A stretch of 10,206 bases of DNA from Algorimicrobium sp002414705. Lineage in GTDB: Bacteria; Bacteroidota; Bacteroidia; Flavobacteriales; Flavobacteriaceae. The notes under the pieces are model-generated. The model ran no database searches and was not told where the DNA came from. It was given only the letters and a program-made list of their open reading frames with translations. The stretch is from NCBI GenBank assembly GCA_963972425.1, contig CAXAUF010000077.1, positions 1 to 10,206 of the forward strand, in the 5' to 3' direction. Below, piece after piece: positions 1-7,136 of the stretch (positions within the stretch are counted from its first letter, which is position 1; every line of letters starts with the position of its first letter). Both the position numbers and the translations under genes were made by a program.

Positions 1-562
1 TTCCTAAATGAGCAGCTCTATAAATCATTTCCCAAAATTGGCGTCTGGTAATAGGATCTACACCTCCTGTGGGTTCGTCTAAAAAAACAATTTTTGGTTC
101 GTGGATTAATGCAACCGAAAATGCAAGTTTTTGCTTCCAACCCAAAGGTAAAGAGCCAACCAAATGATTTGAAACCTCTTCCAAGCCTAAATCCGAAATT
201 AATTCCTGTGTCTTTTCTTTAATTTTCGCTTTGGTTAATCCGTAAATTCCACCAAAAAAAGTAATATTTTCTTTAACGGTTAAATCATCATATAAGGCAA
301 ATTTCTGACTCATATAACCAATATTTCTCTTAATAGTTTCGGCTTCTGTAAACACATCAAATCCTGCAACATGAGCTGAACCAGAAGTAGGATTAGAAAT
401 ACCAATGAGCATTTTCATGGCGGTTGTTTTTCCTGCGCCATTAGCACCAAGAAAACCAAATATTTCACCTTTTTTTACATGAAATGAAATAGCATTTACC
501 GCTTTGAAATCGCCAAACATTTTGGTTAAATCCTTTACTTGTATAACGTAATTATCGCTCAT
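1..562 (-). CDS. ABC transporter ATP-binding protein, YbhF C-half type (partial, 3' end beyond window)
   Basis: Nucleotide-binding subunit of an ABC-2 type exporter; it would hydrolyse ATP on the cytoplasmic face to drive an integral permease. The visible 187 residues start at the ATG at 562 and run off the left edge. Walker A is GANGAGKT at residues 39-46, the Q-loop is in GYMSQKF near 82-88, and Walker B is IVFLDEP at 158-164 with catalytic Glu163. The D-loop follows as GGVDP. The signature motif is unusual: LPLGWKQ at 138-144 instead of LSGGQ. From family knowledge, this variant is typical of the second ATPase half of YbhF-like proteins. It starts 33 nt after the stop of the neighbouring ATPase gene and is the last visible gene of the tetR-tolC-hlyD operon. 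ABC-2 permease genes are expected to the left, outside the window (inference). Confidence 0.93.
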   Translation of the reverse strand, partial: MSDNYVIQVKDLTKMFGDFKAVNAISFHVKKGEIFGFLGANGAGKTTAMKMLIGISNPTSGSAHVAGFDVFTEAETIKRNIGYMSQKFALYDDLTVKENITFFGGIYGLTKAKIKEKTQELISDLGLEEVSNHLVGSLPLGWKQKLAFSVALIHEPKIVFLDEPTGGVDPITRRQFWEMIYRAAHLG

Positions 563-595
563 ATTATAATATTGTCTCTATTTGTAAACACGCTA

Positions 596-1498
596 TTATT
601 TAGCCAATTCCATAAAACTATCTTCTATAGTTACTTCTGTTTTTTCAACACTAATATTTTGTAAATCCTGTTTTTCCAAGTATTGTTTTAGTTCTTCCAG
701 ATTACAATTTTCTTTTTTGTCCGTATAGTGTACAAATTCTCCAAAAGGGTACACGCTATGCTGATTTGGATACGTTTTTAAGCTGTTAATTAATTGATAC
801 ATATTATCTGCTTTAACGTTATAAATAGTTTTAGGATACTGTTTTACAATAGATTCTGGTGTGTTAATTTGCAAGATTTTACCATCCTGAATCAATGCAA
901 TCCTATCGCACAAAGCAGCCTCGTCCATATATGGAGTGGATACTAAAATGGTAATATTTTTTTGTTGCAAACGTTTTAACATATCCCAGAATTCTTTTCT
1001 AGAAACTGGATCCACACCTGTTGTTGGCTCATCTAAAAACAACACTTTAGGTTTATGTATCAACGCACAACACAAAGCCAGTTTTTGTTTCATACCACCA
1101 GATAATTTTCCGGCACGTCTATTTTTGAAGGGTTCAAGTTGTACATAAATATCTTCAATTAATGCGTAGTTTTCTTTTATGGTAGTGCCAAAAATAGTCG
1201 CGAAGAATTTCAAGTTTTCTTCTACAGTTAAATCTTGATATAATGAAAATTTTCCAGGCATATAACCAACGTGATTCCGAATAGATTTATAATCCTCCAA
1301 AACATCAAAACCAGCAACAGTTGCATCACCTTCATTGGCAATTAATAAGGTTGTTAATATTCTGAAAAGTGTTGTTTTTCCAGCGCCATCAGGACCTATA
1401 ATTCCAAATATCTCGTTCGGTTTTACTTCAAATGAAATATGCTGCAATGCACTTACATCTTGATATGATTTTGATATGTTACGTACCGAAATACTCAT
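596..1498 (-). CDS. ABC transporter ATP-binding protein, YbhF N-half type
   Basis: Complete 300-residue ATPase of the same exporter. Walker A is GPDGAGKT at residues 35-42, the signature is LSGGM at 132-136, and Walker B is VLFLDEP at 152-158, followed by the D-loop TGVDP. The C-terminal 80 or so residues form the extra domain seen in drug and lipid exporter ATPases. GPDGAGKT with Asp in place of Asn is characteristic of the first half of YbhF, so this gene and the next one correspond to a YbhF split in two. The reading frame stays open upstream to 1624, but that extension would overlap the lipoprotein gene and has no family match. The ATG at 1498 begins MSISVRNISKSY, a normal ABC N-terminus, and lies 2 nt after the upstream stop, so I use it. 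Confidence 0.95.
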   Translation of the reverse strand: MSISVRNISKSYQDVSALQHISFEVKPNEIFGIIGPDGAGKTTLFRILTTLLIANEGDATVAGFDVLEDYKSIRNHVGYMPGKFSLYQDLTVEENLKFFATIFGTTIKENYALIEDIYVQLEPFKNRRAGKLSGGMKQKLALCCALIHKPKVLFLDEPTTGVDPVSRKEFWDMLKRLQQKNITILVSTPYMDEAALCDRIALIQDGKILQINTPESIVKQYPKTIYNVKADNMYQLINSLKTYPNQHSVYPFGEFVHYTDKKENCNLEELKQYLEKQDLQNISVEKTEVTIEDSFMELAK

Positions 1499-1500
1499 TT

Positions 1501-1992
1501 TTATTGAAAATAAAGTTCGTATGCAAAAATATGTTCCGAAATATTTTGTTTGATTTTTGAAGCCGTTTCTAACGTAGTTACTTCGGTAAGCACATCTAAT
1601 TTGTCCAATAATGGTAATAACCATACATGCAAATTATCATGAGAGGCACCTTTCATAGTACATTCTTTAATAATATAATTTTTAGCTGTTGTGAGTTCTG
1701 AAGCCAATTTATGATAATCGTCTATAGTAACTGTTGGTTGCGACTTTAAAACATCTTTCATTTTTTGCACACCTTTGTTAGTCTCCATATTAGCTATCCA
1801 CTTTTTACCAGCATCCAATTCAATATCATTCTTCCAATTACTTTCTAAATCGGTAGTTGTTTCATGTGAGTTTTTTTCTGTAGAATCCTGTTCTGTTGTC
1901 TCTTGCTCTTTTACTGGTTCTTCTTTATTACTATGGTTACAACTAGAAAGTAAACTTGTCATTATTGCGATTGTTAAAAACGTTTTTTTCAT
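1501..1992 (-). CDS. Small lipoprotein in exporter operon, function unknown
   Basis: 163 residues. A type II signal peptide (MKKTFLTIAIMTSLLSSC) ends in the lipobox LSSC with the lipidated Cys18. A Glu/Lys/Thr-rich linker follows to about residue 50, then a mostly helical domain. I do not recognise a named family. The clearest local motif is CTMKGASHDNLHVWLLP at 111-127, giving a Cys-x6-His-x3-His arrangement (C111, H118, H122) that could bind a metal; this is a guess from pattern only. Residue 19 is Asn, so nothing argues for retention in the inner membrane. The gene sits 27 nt after hlyD and 2 nt before the first ATPase gene, so it is co-transcribed with the exporter and may be an accessory periplasmic or outer-membrane component. 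Confidence 0.88.
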   Translation of the reverse strand: MKKTFLTIAIMTSLLSSCNHSNKEEPVKEQETTEQDSTEKNSHETTTDLESNWKNDIELDAGKKWIANMETNKGVQKMKDVLKSQPTVTIDDYHKLASELTTAKNYIIKECTMKGASHDNLHVWLLPLLDKLDVLTEVTTLETASKIKQNISEHIFAYELYFQ

Positions 1993-2019
1993 AATATGTT
2001 AGTTTAAATTTATTTAAGA

Positions 2020-2949
2020 TTAGTTGCTTTTTTCTACATTTTTAGTGGAAAGAGTTGGAGTTTGAATCCACATTTCGGCTGGCATGCCAATTTTAAGACT
2101 GCCATCGTTTTTGACTTGAACTTTAACCGCATAAACCAATGCCACACGTTCTTCTTTTGTTTGAATAATTTTAGGTGTAAACTCGGCTTCAGAGGCTATC
2201 CAAGTCACAGTTCCTTCATAATCCTTCATACTGTCTTGATTATCAATTTTAACAGTTACTATCTCACCAATTTTTACATTTGCTAGTTGTGTTTCGCTAA
2301 TAAAAACGCGTAACTCCATGTTTTTTAAATCTGCTATTTTATAAAGTGGTTTGCCAAACGTTGTTATTTCACTAGGTTCGGCATATGTTGTTAATACCGT
2401 TCCATCTATAGGATTAATTATCTGGCATTTATCAATTTGATTTGCAATTTGTTTTAACTGAACATCTATTGATTTTAACTCATTTACAACTGGCGCATTT
2501 TGGATTTCTACACTACGTATTTGCTGATTAATGACATCTATTTCTCCCTGTACGTCGTCCAATTGCTTTTGTGTTCCTGCATTATCGCGAATTAAATTTT
2601 CTGTTCTAATTTTATTAATGTTAGCAGTTTTTAGCTTCGCATTTAATACAGCAATTTGAGATAATACGCCTCTTGATTTACTGCTAATAACAGCTTTAGA
2701 AACCAACAGTTGCTCACGCTTTAAATCCAAAGGGATTGTATCTATATATCCAATAAATACATCCTTTTTTAGCACGTTACCTTCGTGCACATTAAATGCC
2801 ACGAGTTTTCCATTATTTTCTGCAGAAACGGTAATTTCTGTTGCTTCAAAATTGCCATAACCGTCTGCCTTTCCATTTGAATTTGAACAAGAATTCAAAA
2901 TTAAGAGTCCTAAAGTAATTCCTAAATAATATAAATATGGTCGTTTCAT
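2020..2949 (-). CDS. HlyD-family periplasmic adaptor (membrane fusion) lipoprotein
   Basis: 309 residues. It is the periplasmic adaptor that bridges the inner-membrane ABC permease and the TolC-type channel. A lipoprotein signal ends in LNSC with Cys21. A first lipoyl/biotinyl-like half-motif follows at about 40-75 (SAENNGKLVAFNVHEGNVL), then a helical hairpin at roughly 78-175 with regular heptad-like spacing, then the second lipoyl half with INPIDGTVLTTYAEPSEITT and a beta-barrel domain with VFISETQLANVKIGE. Length and order match the HlyD/YbhG adaptors of ABC-2 exporters, which are shorter than RND adaptors. The start codon lies 2 nt after the tolC-like stop, which indicates translational linkage. 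Confidence 0.94.
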   Translation of the reverse strand: MKRPYLYYLGITLGLLILNSCSNSNGKADGYGNFEATEITVSAENNGKLVAFNVHEGNVLKKDVFIGYIDTIPLDLKREQLLVSKAVISSKSRGVLSQIAVLNAKLKTANINKIRTENLIRDNAGTQKQLDDVQGEIDVINQQIRSVEIQNAPVVNELKSIDVQLKQIANQIDKCQIINPIDGTVLTTYAEPSEITTFGKPLYKIADLKNMELRVFISETQLANVKIGEIVTVKIDNQDSMKDYEGTVTWIASEAEFTPKIIQTKEERVALVYAVKVQVKNDGSLKIGMPAEMWIQTPTLSTKNVEKSN

Positions 2950-2951
2950 TT

Positions 2952-4202
2952 TTAATGTCCTTGTGTTATGTTATAATTTGCTTTTGCCAATTCCAGTTGA
3001 ATGGAATGTGTGGCAAACGTATTTTCAGCCTCAAATAAATTGGTTAATTCTACAATGTAATTAGACGCTGTAATAACGCCATTTCGTAATTGCGATTCAC
3101 TGGTTTGTAAAACCTCATTTCGAAGTTTAATAATTTGTGAATCTAGGGTAAGTGTTTCCGAAATTTTGGCTATTTCGGATTCGTATTTATTAAGTTCTAT
3201 GTTGGTGTTTAATTCAAAAATTTCGGTTTCATTTTTAACAATATCTTTATTAATTAGCAAAGATTCGCGTTTCTTTTTATTCGCATGCCAATCAAAAACG
3301 TTCCAATTCAGTTTAACACCTACTGTATAAAAGGGTTGAAATGAATTATCCAACATATTCAAGCCTGGATTTCCAACACCACCAGAAGCAAATCCGAATA
3401 ATTTTGGCATATTGTCTTTCTGAATCAGTTGCTGTTGACTTTCAATTTCATCCATTTTAAGCTGAAACAATTCCAGTTCTGGACGCTGTAAAGTAGGAGA
3501 GAGGCGCGTTGCAATTTCAGGTTTTTGAAATGTTGTAGACTCATTTAAAGACACGCCAATTAAAGTGGATAACGTATCCAATAACAGCTTTTTATTATTC
3601 GTTACTTCTGTTTTTTGTTGCTTTATTTTTAATAGTTCAGCTAAAATAACTTTATCCGAATTTGGTAATATAGTCCCGTATTGAATACCAGATTTTACTT
3701 CCTGTAATTGAGTTTCTAATTGCTTCCTTTTGGCTTCTAGTAATTTTATTGATTCATCATGTAATAAAATAGAAAAGTATAGTTGATTAATACGCTGTTT
3801 TAACTGATATAAACTAACTTCCAATTGCTGTTGCTGTGTTTTTAGTTGCGCCAATTTAACGTTAGATGTCGCGTTTATGGAGCCAGCGTTATAAATTAAC
3901 TGATTTATTGAAAGTGTAGCACGATATTGGTCGTTATTAGGAGGTTCTACTCCTGTATCTGGAAGTGGTATTTGGGTGACATCAGATAAATAAACAGCTT
4001 GTGCATCAAAATCTAATTGTGGTAATTTTTTAGTATCAATTGCGTCTAATTCAAGAGTATTCTGATTATTTAAAATGGCTTTTTGTTTGGCTAATGGGTA
4101 ATTCTCCTTTACCAATTGATAGCAAGACTCTAATGTTATTTGCTGCGACCAACTTTGGATTGAATAAAGTAGAATTACCAATATGATTATGCGTGTTTTC
4201 AT
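2952..4202 (-). CDS. TolC-family outer membrane efflux channel
   Basis: 416 residues with the start at 4202. A Sec signal peptide, MKTRIIILVILLYSIQSWSQ, is probably cleaved near residue 20, and the mature chain opens with ITLESCYQLVKENYPLAKQK, the usual TolC/OEP beginning. Two OEP repeats rich in Gln, Leu and Lys coiled-coil helices follow (about 20-210 and 225-410), with the short beta-barrel segment GVKLNWNVFDW in the second repeat. The frame is open 30 codons further upstream, but that extension overlaps the tetR gene and would bury the signal peptide, so the ATG at 4202 is preferred. It lies 4 nt after tetR and 2 nt before hlyD. It supplies the outer-membrane exit duct of the exporter. 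Confidence 0.95.
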   Translation of the reverse strand: MKTRIIILVILLYSIQSWSQQITLESCYQLVKENYPLAKQKAILNNQNTLELDAIDTKKLPQLDFDAQAVYLSDVTQIPLPDTGVEPPNNDQYRATLSINQLIYNAGSINATSNVKLAQLKTQQQQLEVSLYQLKQRINQLYFSILLHDESIKLLEAKRKQLETQLQEVKSGIQYGTILPNSDKVILAELLKIKQQKTEVTNNKKLLLDTLSTLIGVSLNESTTFQKPEIATRLSPTLQRPELELFQLKMDEIESQQQLIQKDNMPKLFGFASGGVGNPGLNMLDNSFQPFYTVGVKLNWNVFDWHANKKKRESLLINKDIVKNETEIFELNTNIELNKYESEIAKISETLTLDSQIIKLRNEVLQTSESQLRNGVITASNYIVELTNLFEAENTFATHSIQLELAKANYNITQGH

Positions 4203-4206
4203 ATGA

Positions 4207-4818
4207 TTAATTTTTAATGGCTTGGATAATAAAATCTGAAACTTCCGTTTTTCGTTGTTCCATAAGTTCCTCAAACCCTTTGTCATTTTCATTTATGAAT
4301 GCTTTTACAAGCGGTTTAGCAACAAACGGAAAAATATTGAGCGCTAAAATATTGATGAATAATTGTTCACCTTTTATCGGTTTTAAGATACCTTGATTGA
4401 CTTCCAACAACACACGCTTTTTAAACTTATCTATATTTAAAAGCAACGAGTTTTCTTGAATTTTTAAAATAAAATCTGGATTTCTATTTAGTTCTTGAAT
4501 AATGAAATTAGGCAAGTAAGGATGTTTTATTACAAATGAAATATAATTGGATGTGAAATTTTTTACCTTATCTTCAATAGAGGAATCATTATTTAAAATC
4601 AGATTTAATTGTGGTGCCAACGTGGAAAATGCTTGTTTAAAAACAGCCTCAAATAACAACTGTTTGTTTCTGTAATAGTAATGTAGCATCGCTTTGTTTA
4701 TACCTGCTAAATCTGCTATTTCCTGCATTCTGGCACCATCCATTCCTTTATATTGAAATATGTTTTTTGCTGCATTTAAAATCTGAAGTTCTGTATTTTC
4801 ATCTCTCTTTTTTGCCAT
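4207..4818 (-). CDS. TetR-family transcriptional regulator of the exporter operon
   Basis: 203 residues from the ATG at 4818; an in-frame TTG two codons upstream is less likely. The N-terminal DNA-binding domain is typical: a helix with LQILNAAKNIFQYKG, then the helix-turn-helix at about 30-49 (MQEIADLAGINKAMLHYYYR), then NKQLLFEAVF. The C-terminal ligand-binding part, from about 65 onward, is diverged and gives no hint of the inducer. It is the first gene of the operon, 4 nt upstream of tolC, the usual arrangement for a self-regulating repressor of its own efflux pump. A perfect palindrome at 4834-4849 sits at the predicted transcription start and is the probable operator. By layout it resembles the CecR/YbhG/YbhFSR system of Enterobacteria (family comparison, not proof of orthology). 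Confidence 0.92.
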   Translation of the reverse strand: MAKKRDENTELQILNAAKNIFQYKGMDGARMQEIADLAGINKAMLHYYYRNKQLLFEAVFKQAFSTLAPQLNLILNNDSSIEDKVKNFTSNYISFVIKHPYLPNFIIQELNRNPDFILKIQENSLLLNIDKFKKRVLLEVNQGILKPIKGEQLFINILALNIFPFVAKPLVKAFINENDKGFEELMEQRKTEVSDFIIQAIKN

Positions 4819-4833
4819 TATCAACTATTTAGT

Positions 4834-4849
4834 TTAACCGTTTGGTTAA
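4834..4849 (-). promoter_or_regulatory. Probable TetR operator of the exporter operon
   Basis: A perfect inverted repeat, TTAACC-GTTT-GGTTAA (6-bp arms, 4-bp spacer), lies immediately downstream of the -7 box and about 15 bp before the tetR ATG. It would cover the transcription start, so a bound TetR dimer would block initiation. The palindrome is seen directly; its assignment to this TetR is inferred from position. Confidence 0.7.
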
Positions 4850-4857
4850 CAAAAGTA
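4850..4857 (-). promoter_or_regulatory. -7 promoter element for tetR-tolC-hlyD-lipoprotein-ABC operon
   Basis: On the minus strand this reads TACTTTTG, an exact match to the Bacteroidota -7 consensus TAnnTTTG, 32 bp before the tetR start codon. No convincing -33 TTG is present at the usual spacing; that zone is occupied by the hairpin at 4862-4890. The element abuts the TTAACC/GGTTAA palindrome. Confidence 0.6.
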
Positions 4858-4861
4858 CAAA

Positions 4862-4890
4862 AAACAATTCATTATGAAAATGAATTGTTT
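4862..4890 (-). terminator. Rho-independent terminator after small membrane protein gene copy 1
   Basis: Perfect 11-bp inverted repeat: AAACAATTCAT at 4862-4872 and ATGAATTGTTT at 4880-4890, with a 7-nt loop. Read on the minus strand, the stem runs into six Ts. It begins 5 nt after the stop of the 55-residue gene, where its terminator is expected. It also occupies the -33 zone of the tetR promoter, so the gene end and the next promoter are packed together. The stem is AT-rich, hence only moderate strength. Confidence 0.65.
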
Positions 4891-4895
4891 AAAAT

Positions 4896-5063
4896 TTATA
4901 AATTAGATGTTGTATCGTCTGTTTCTTGGGTTTCATTATTTTTCTTTCCACCCATCATAAAATTAATTAAGATGCCAACCAAAGTCACACAAACAAGTGC
5001 AAAAATGGCTATCATTATAACACCATTATTCCAATTATACAGTGGAAGGGCTTGAGTAATCAT
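4896..5063 (-). CDS. Small single-span membrane protein, copy 1 (55 aa)
   Basis: A 55-residue ORF that is easy to miss because of its size. A short polar N-terminus (MITQALPLYNWNN) leads into one hydrophobic span at about residues 14-37 (GVIMIAIFALVCVTLVGILI, then NFMM), followed by GGKK and an acidic/Thr tail. Lysines just after the span suggest N-out, C-in topology. I know of no assigned function. It is a real gene rather than a chance ORF because a second copy at 9537-9704 keeps the frame: residues 6-37 are identical, four of the seven coding substitutions up to codon 38 are silent, and the promoter is conserved. It has its own TAnnTTTG promoter with a CRP/FNR-like site and its own terminator, so it is monocistronic. 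Low-oxygen or respiratory regulation is possible (inference from the site). Confidence 0.85.
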   Translation of the reverse strand: MITQALPLYNWNNGVIMIAIFALVCVTLVGILINFMMGGKKNNETQETDDTTSNL

Positions 5064-5090
5064 ATGTTTATATTTTGGTTATCAATAACA

Positions 5091-5098
5091 CAAATATA
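5091..5098 (-). promoter_or_regulatory. -7 promoter element, small gene copy 1
   Basis: Reads TATATTTG on the minus strand, an exact TAnnTTTG match. A -33 type TTG lies at 5115-5117, with 16 bp between. Copy 2 keeps a match (TAAATTTG) at the same place although the neighbouring bases have changed, which supports function. The start codon is about 28 bp downstream. Confidence 0.65.
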
Positions 5099-5121
5099 TA
5101 GGTAAGCGATGAATCAAAATA

Positions 5122-5133
5122 TGACATTTATCA
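5122..5133. promoter_or_regulatory. CRP/FNR-like activator site, small gene copy 1
   Basis: The palindrome TGACATTTATCA (TGA-N6-TCA; TGTGATAAATGTCA with its flank on the minus strand) resembles CRP/FNR-superfamily sites. Its centre is 33 bp from the centre of the -7 box, which places it near -42, the class II activator position. It is identical in copy 2. Which regulator binds it is not known. Confidence 0.5.
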
Positions 5134-5230
5134 CAATTTAGAAAATAGATTGAGCCAAATAGAAATACGCCACTGATTATATAATTCAAGAGGGAATAAT
5201 AAATAGCAAATTGCTACATACATAAAAATT

Positions 5231-6391
5231 CTAGTAAGACATCTTAACTATAGTTTCCACTTTATCAGGCGTTAAATTTTTATGTTCACCTAATCCTAAC
5301 CAACCACGATCCGTGAAGCGTTTTGCAATTTCTTCGGCTGTTCCTTCAAAATCTTGAGTATAATCTGACAACTTTGTATCGATTTCTAATTCATGTAAAA
5401 ACCCTTCCGTTTTTATAATAGCAGCTTTAGCTTTTTCATCAATGCTACCTTCTTGAATATTCCAAACCCGTTCAGCATATTGTGCTAGTTTATCTTTCTT
5501 TGCTTCAAAATTAAACCTGTAATGACTAGGTGCTATAATGGCTAAAGTTCTGGCATGGTCAATACCGAAGAGTGCTGTGAGTTCATGACCAATTCCATGA
5601 ATAGCCCAATCTGTTGGAACGCCTTTTTGTATTAAACCATTTAAAGCCATAGTACAACTCCACATAAAATTAGATGCAGCTACATAATCTTTTGGATTTT
5701 TTATTATTCTAGGAGCCACTTCAATAAGTGTTTGTAGAATACTTTCTGCAAAACGGTCTTGCAATAAAGCACCCATTGGATAAGTCATATATTGCTCTAA
5801 CACGTGCATGAAAGCATCCGTTAAGCCGTTTGCTAATTGGCGTTTAGGTATAGACGCAATCACTTGAGGGTCTAATATTGAAAATTTAGGAAATAAACCT
5901 GGACCTCCCATTCCTAATTTTTGTTTTGTTTCCTTTCGTGTGATGACTGCTCCTGAATTCATTTCAGATCCTGTTGCTGGAAGCGTTAAAACAGTTCCAA
6001 ATGGCATCCCTACTTCTGTTCTTATATTTTTGGATAGAATATCCCAAGGCGTATCACCTTTAAATAAAGCTGCAGCTGATAAAAATTTGGTACCATCAAT
6101 TACAGAACCACCACCAACGGCTAATAAATACGTGATGTTTTCTTCTTTTATTACTTGTAAAGCATCCAATAAGACGGCATATTCTGGATTTGCAGGAATA
6201 CCACCAAATTCAATTACTTCTACTTTCGATAAAGCAGATTTTACCTGCTCATAAATACCATTTTTCTTAATACTTCCACCGCCATAAACCAATAACACTT
6301 TGGCTTTATTTGGAATTTCTGCTTCTAATTTTTGTATGGAATCTTTACCAAAAATAATTTTAGTAGGATTTTTAAAATCAAAATTATTCAT
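5231..6391 (-). CDS. yqhD: YqhD-type NADPH-dependent iron-containing alcohol dehydrogenase (aldehyde reductase)
   Basis: 386 residues, very close in length and sequence to E. coli YqhD (387). It would reduce short-chain and reactive aldehydes such as methylglyoxal, acrolein or butyraldehyde to alcohols with NADPH in the cytoplasm. The start MNNFDFKNPTKIIFGK matches the family. The NADPH pocket shows VYGGGS (G37-G38-G39-S40) and AVGGGSVIDGTKF at 91-103; VLTLPATGSEMNSGAVI follows at 134-150. Metal ligands are all in place two residues earlier than in YqhD: Asp192 and His196 (TDAFMH), His265 (DWAIH) and His279 (GIDHA). It is 46 nt downstream of the nitroreductase, with no promoter or terminator visible between them, so probably one transcript under the TetR regulator at 7137-7715. 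The stop is TAG. Confidence 0.93.
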   Translation of the reverse strand: MNNFDFKNPTKIIFGKDSIQKLEAEIPNKAKVLLVYGGGSIKKNGIYEQVKSALSKVEVIEFGGIPANPEYAVLLDALQVIKEENITYLLAVGGGSVIDGTKFLSAAALFKGDTPWDILSKNIRTEVGMPFGTVLTLPATGSEMNSGAVITRKETKQKLGMGGPGLFPKFSILDPQVIASIPKRQLANGLTDAFMHVLEQYMTYPMGALLQDRFAESILQTLIEVAPRIIKNPKDYVAASNFMWSCTMALNGLIQKGVPTDWAIHGIGHELTALFGIDHARTLAIIAPSHYRFNFEAKKDKLAQYAERVWNIQEGSIDEKAKAAIIKTEGFLHELEIDTKLSDYTQDFEGTAEEIAKRFTDRGWLGLGEHKNLTPDKVETIVKMSY

Positions 6392-6437
6392 CTTATCTTT
6401 CTAATTTAATCTATTAAATGAGTTGTAATGTTTAGGA

Positions 6438-7070
6438 TTATTCTATAACAGTAACCAAATCTTCCATTGGTTTTCTAACCTTTTTAAGGTTTACTAACCA
6501 ATCTGAATCTTCTTGTCTATATCCAATGGGTAATAAAACAGCACTACGTAATCCTTTTTCACGAAGGCCTAAAATTTCATCTACAGCAGCTGGATCAAAA
6601 CCTTCAATTGGCGTAGCATCTACCCCCTCAAAAGCAGCGGCTATAATTGCTTGCGAAAATGCAATATATGCTTGTTTTGCAGCATGATTAAAATTTTCTT
6701 CAGCATCTTTTTGAGGATATGAGCTCAATAGCATTTGTCGGTAGTTTTCCCAACCTTCGTTTTTAAAACCACGAATTTCATTGGTTAAATCGAACATATA
6801 ATTAATTCTATCTGTTGTATAGGTATCCCAAGCTGCAAAAACGAGTAGGTGGGAGCAGTCAGTAATTACTGATTGGTTCCAAGCTATTGGTCTTATTTTT
6901 TCTTTGATTTCTTGATTTTTAACTACAAAAATCTCAAAAGGTTGTAATCCACTAGATGTTGGAGCCAAACGAGCGGCTTCTAAAATACGTTCTATGGTAT
7001 CTCCGGCTACTTTTTTTCCGTTCATTGCTTTAGCAGCATATCTCCAATTCAATTTGTCTAATAATTCCAT
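6438..7070 (-). CDS. NfsB-like NAD(P)H-dependent FMN nitroreductase
   Basis: 210 residues, typical for oxygen-insensitive nitroreductase/quinone reductase dimers of the NfsB group (about 217). FMN-binding features are visible: NWRYAAKAM with Arg10 and Lys14, APTSSGLQPFEIFVV at 36-50, and near the C-terminus GLRSAVLLPIGYR followed by LVNLKKVRKP, which corresponds to the LPKSR-type phosphate-binding end. It would transfer two electrons from NAD(P)H to quinones, nitroaromatics or related electrophiles in the cytosol; the natural substrate cannot be told from sequence. It lies 66 nt after the TetR gene and 46 nt before yqhD, in the same direction. No TAnnTTTG box is seen in the 66-nt gap, so readthrough from the tetR promoter is likely. 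Confidence 0.92.
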   Translation of the reverse strand: MELLDKLNWRYAAKAMNGKKVAGDTIERILEAARLAPTSSGLQPFEIFVVKNQEIKEKIRPIAWNQSVITDCSHLLVFAAWDTYTTDRINYMFDLTNEIRGFKNEGWENYRQMLLSSYPQKDAEENFNHAAKQAYIAFSQAIIAAAFEGVDATPIEGFDPAAVDEILGLREKGLRSAVLLPIGYRQEDSDWLVNLKKVRKPMEDLVTVIE

Positions 7071-7136
7071 ATATAATTTTTAATTGTTTTTATTTCGTTC
7101 TGATATTTAATGTTAGGTCTATTTTTTTCTCATAAC

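Larger units (their letters stand above)
4941..5145 (-). repeat. Direct repeat copy 1 (small gene plus promoter)
   Basis: About 205 bp that matches 9582-9784 in the same orientation at roughly 94% identity by eye: about ten substitutions plus a small indel between start codon and promoter. The last 40 or so bp (5104-5145) are identical. The repeat covers the first 41 or so codons and the whole promoter; the tail-coding ends are not shared. The two copies bracket about 4.4 kb. Confidence 0.9.

Noticed and set aside
936..1148. Plus-strand open frame over the first ATPase gene
   Set aside because: Antisense shadow of Walker/signature-coding DNA; no family features. The same applies to the plus-strand frames at 1775-2002, 2062-2286, 5940-6254, 7335-7550 and 9940-10125.
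1499..1624. 42-codon upstream extension of the ATPase gene at 596-1498
   Set aside because: It overlaps the lipoprotein gene in another frame and has no ABC homology; the ATG at 1498 is the natural start.
4203..4292. 30-codon upstream extension of the tolC-like gene
   Set aside because: It overlaps the tetR 3' end and places a charged stretch before a perfect signal peptide.
4819..4824. TTG start for the first tetR gene
   Set aside because: The ATG two codons later is standard and gives MAKKRDENTE, a normal TetR N-terminus.
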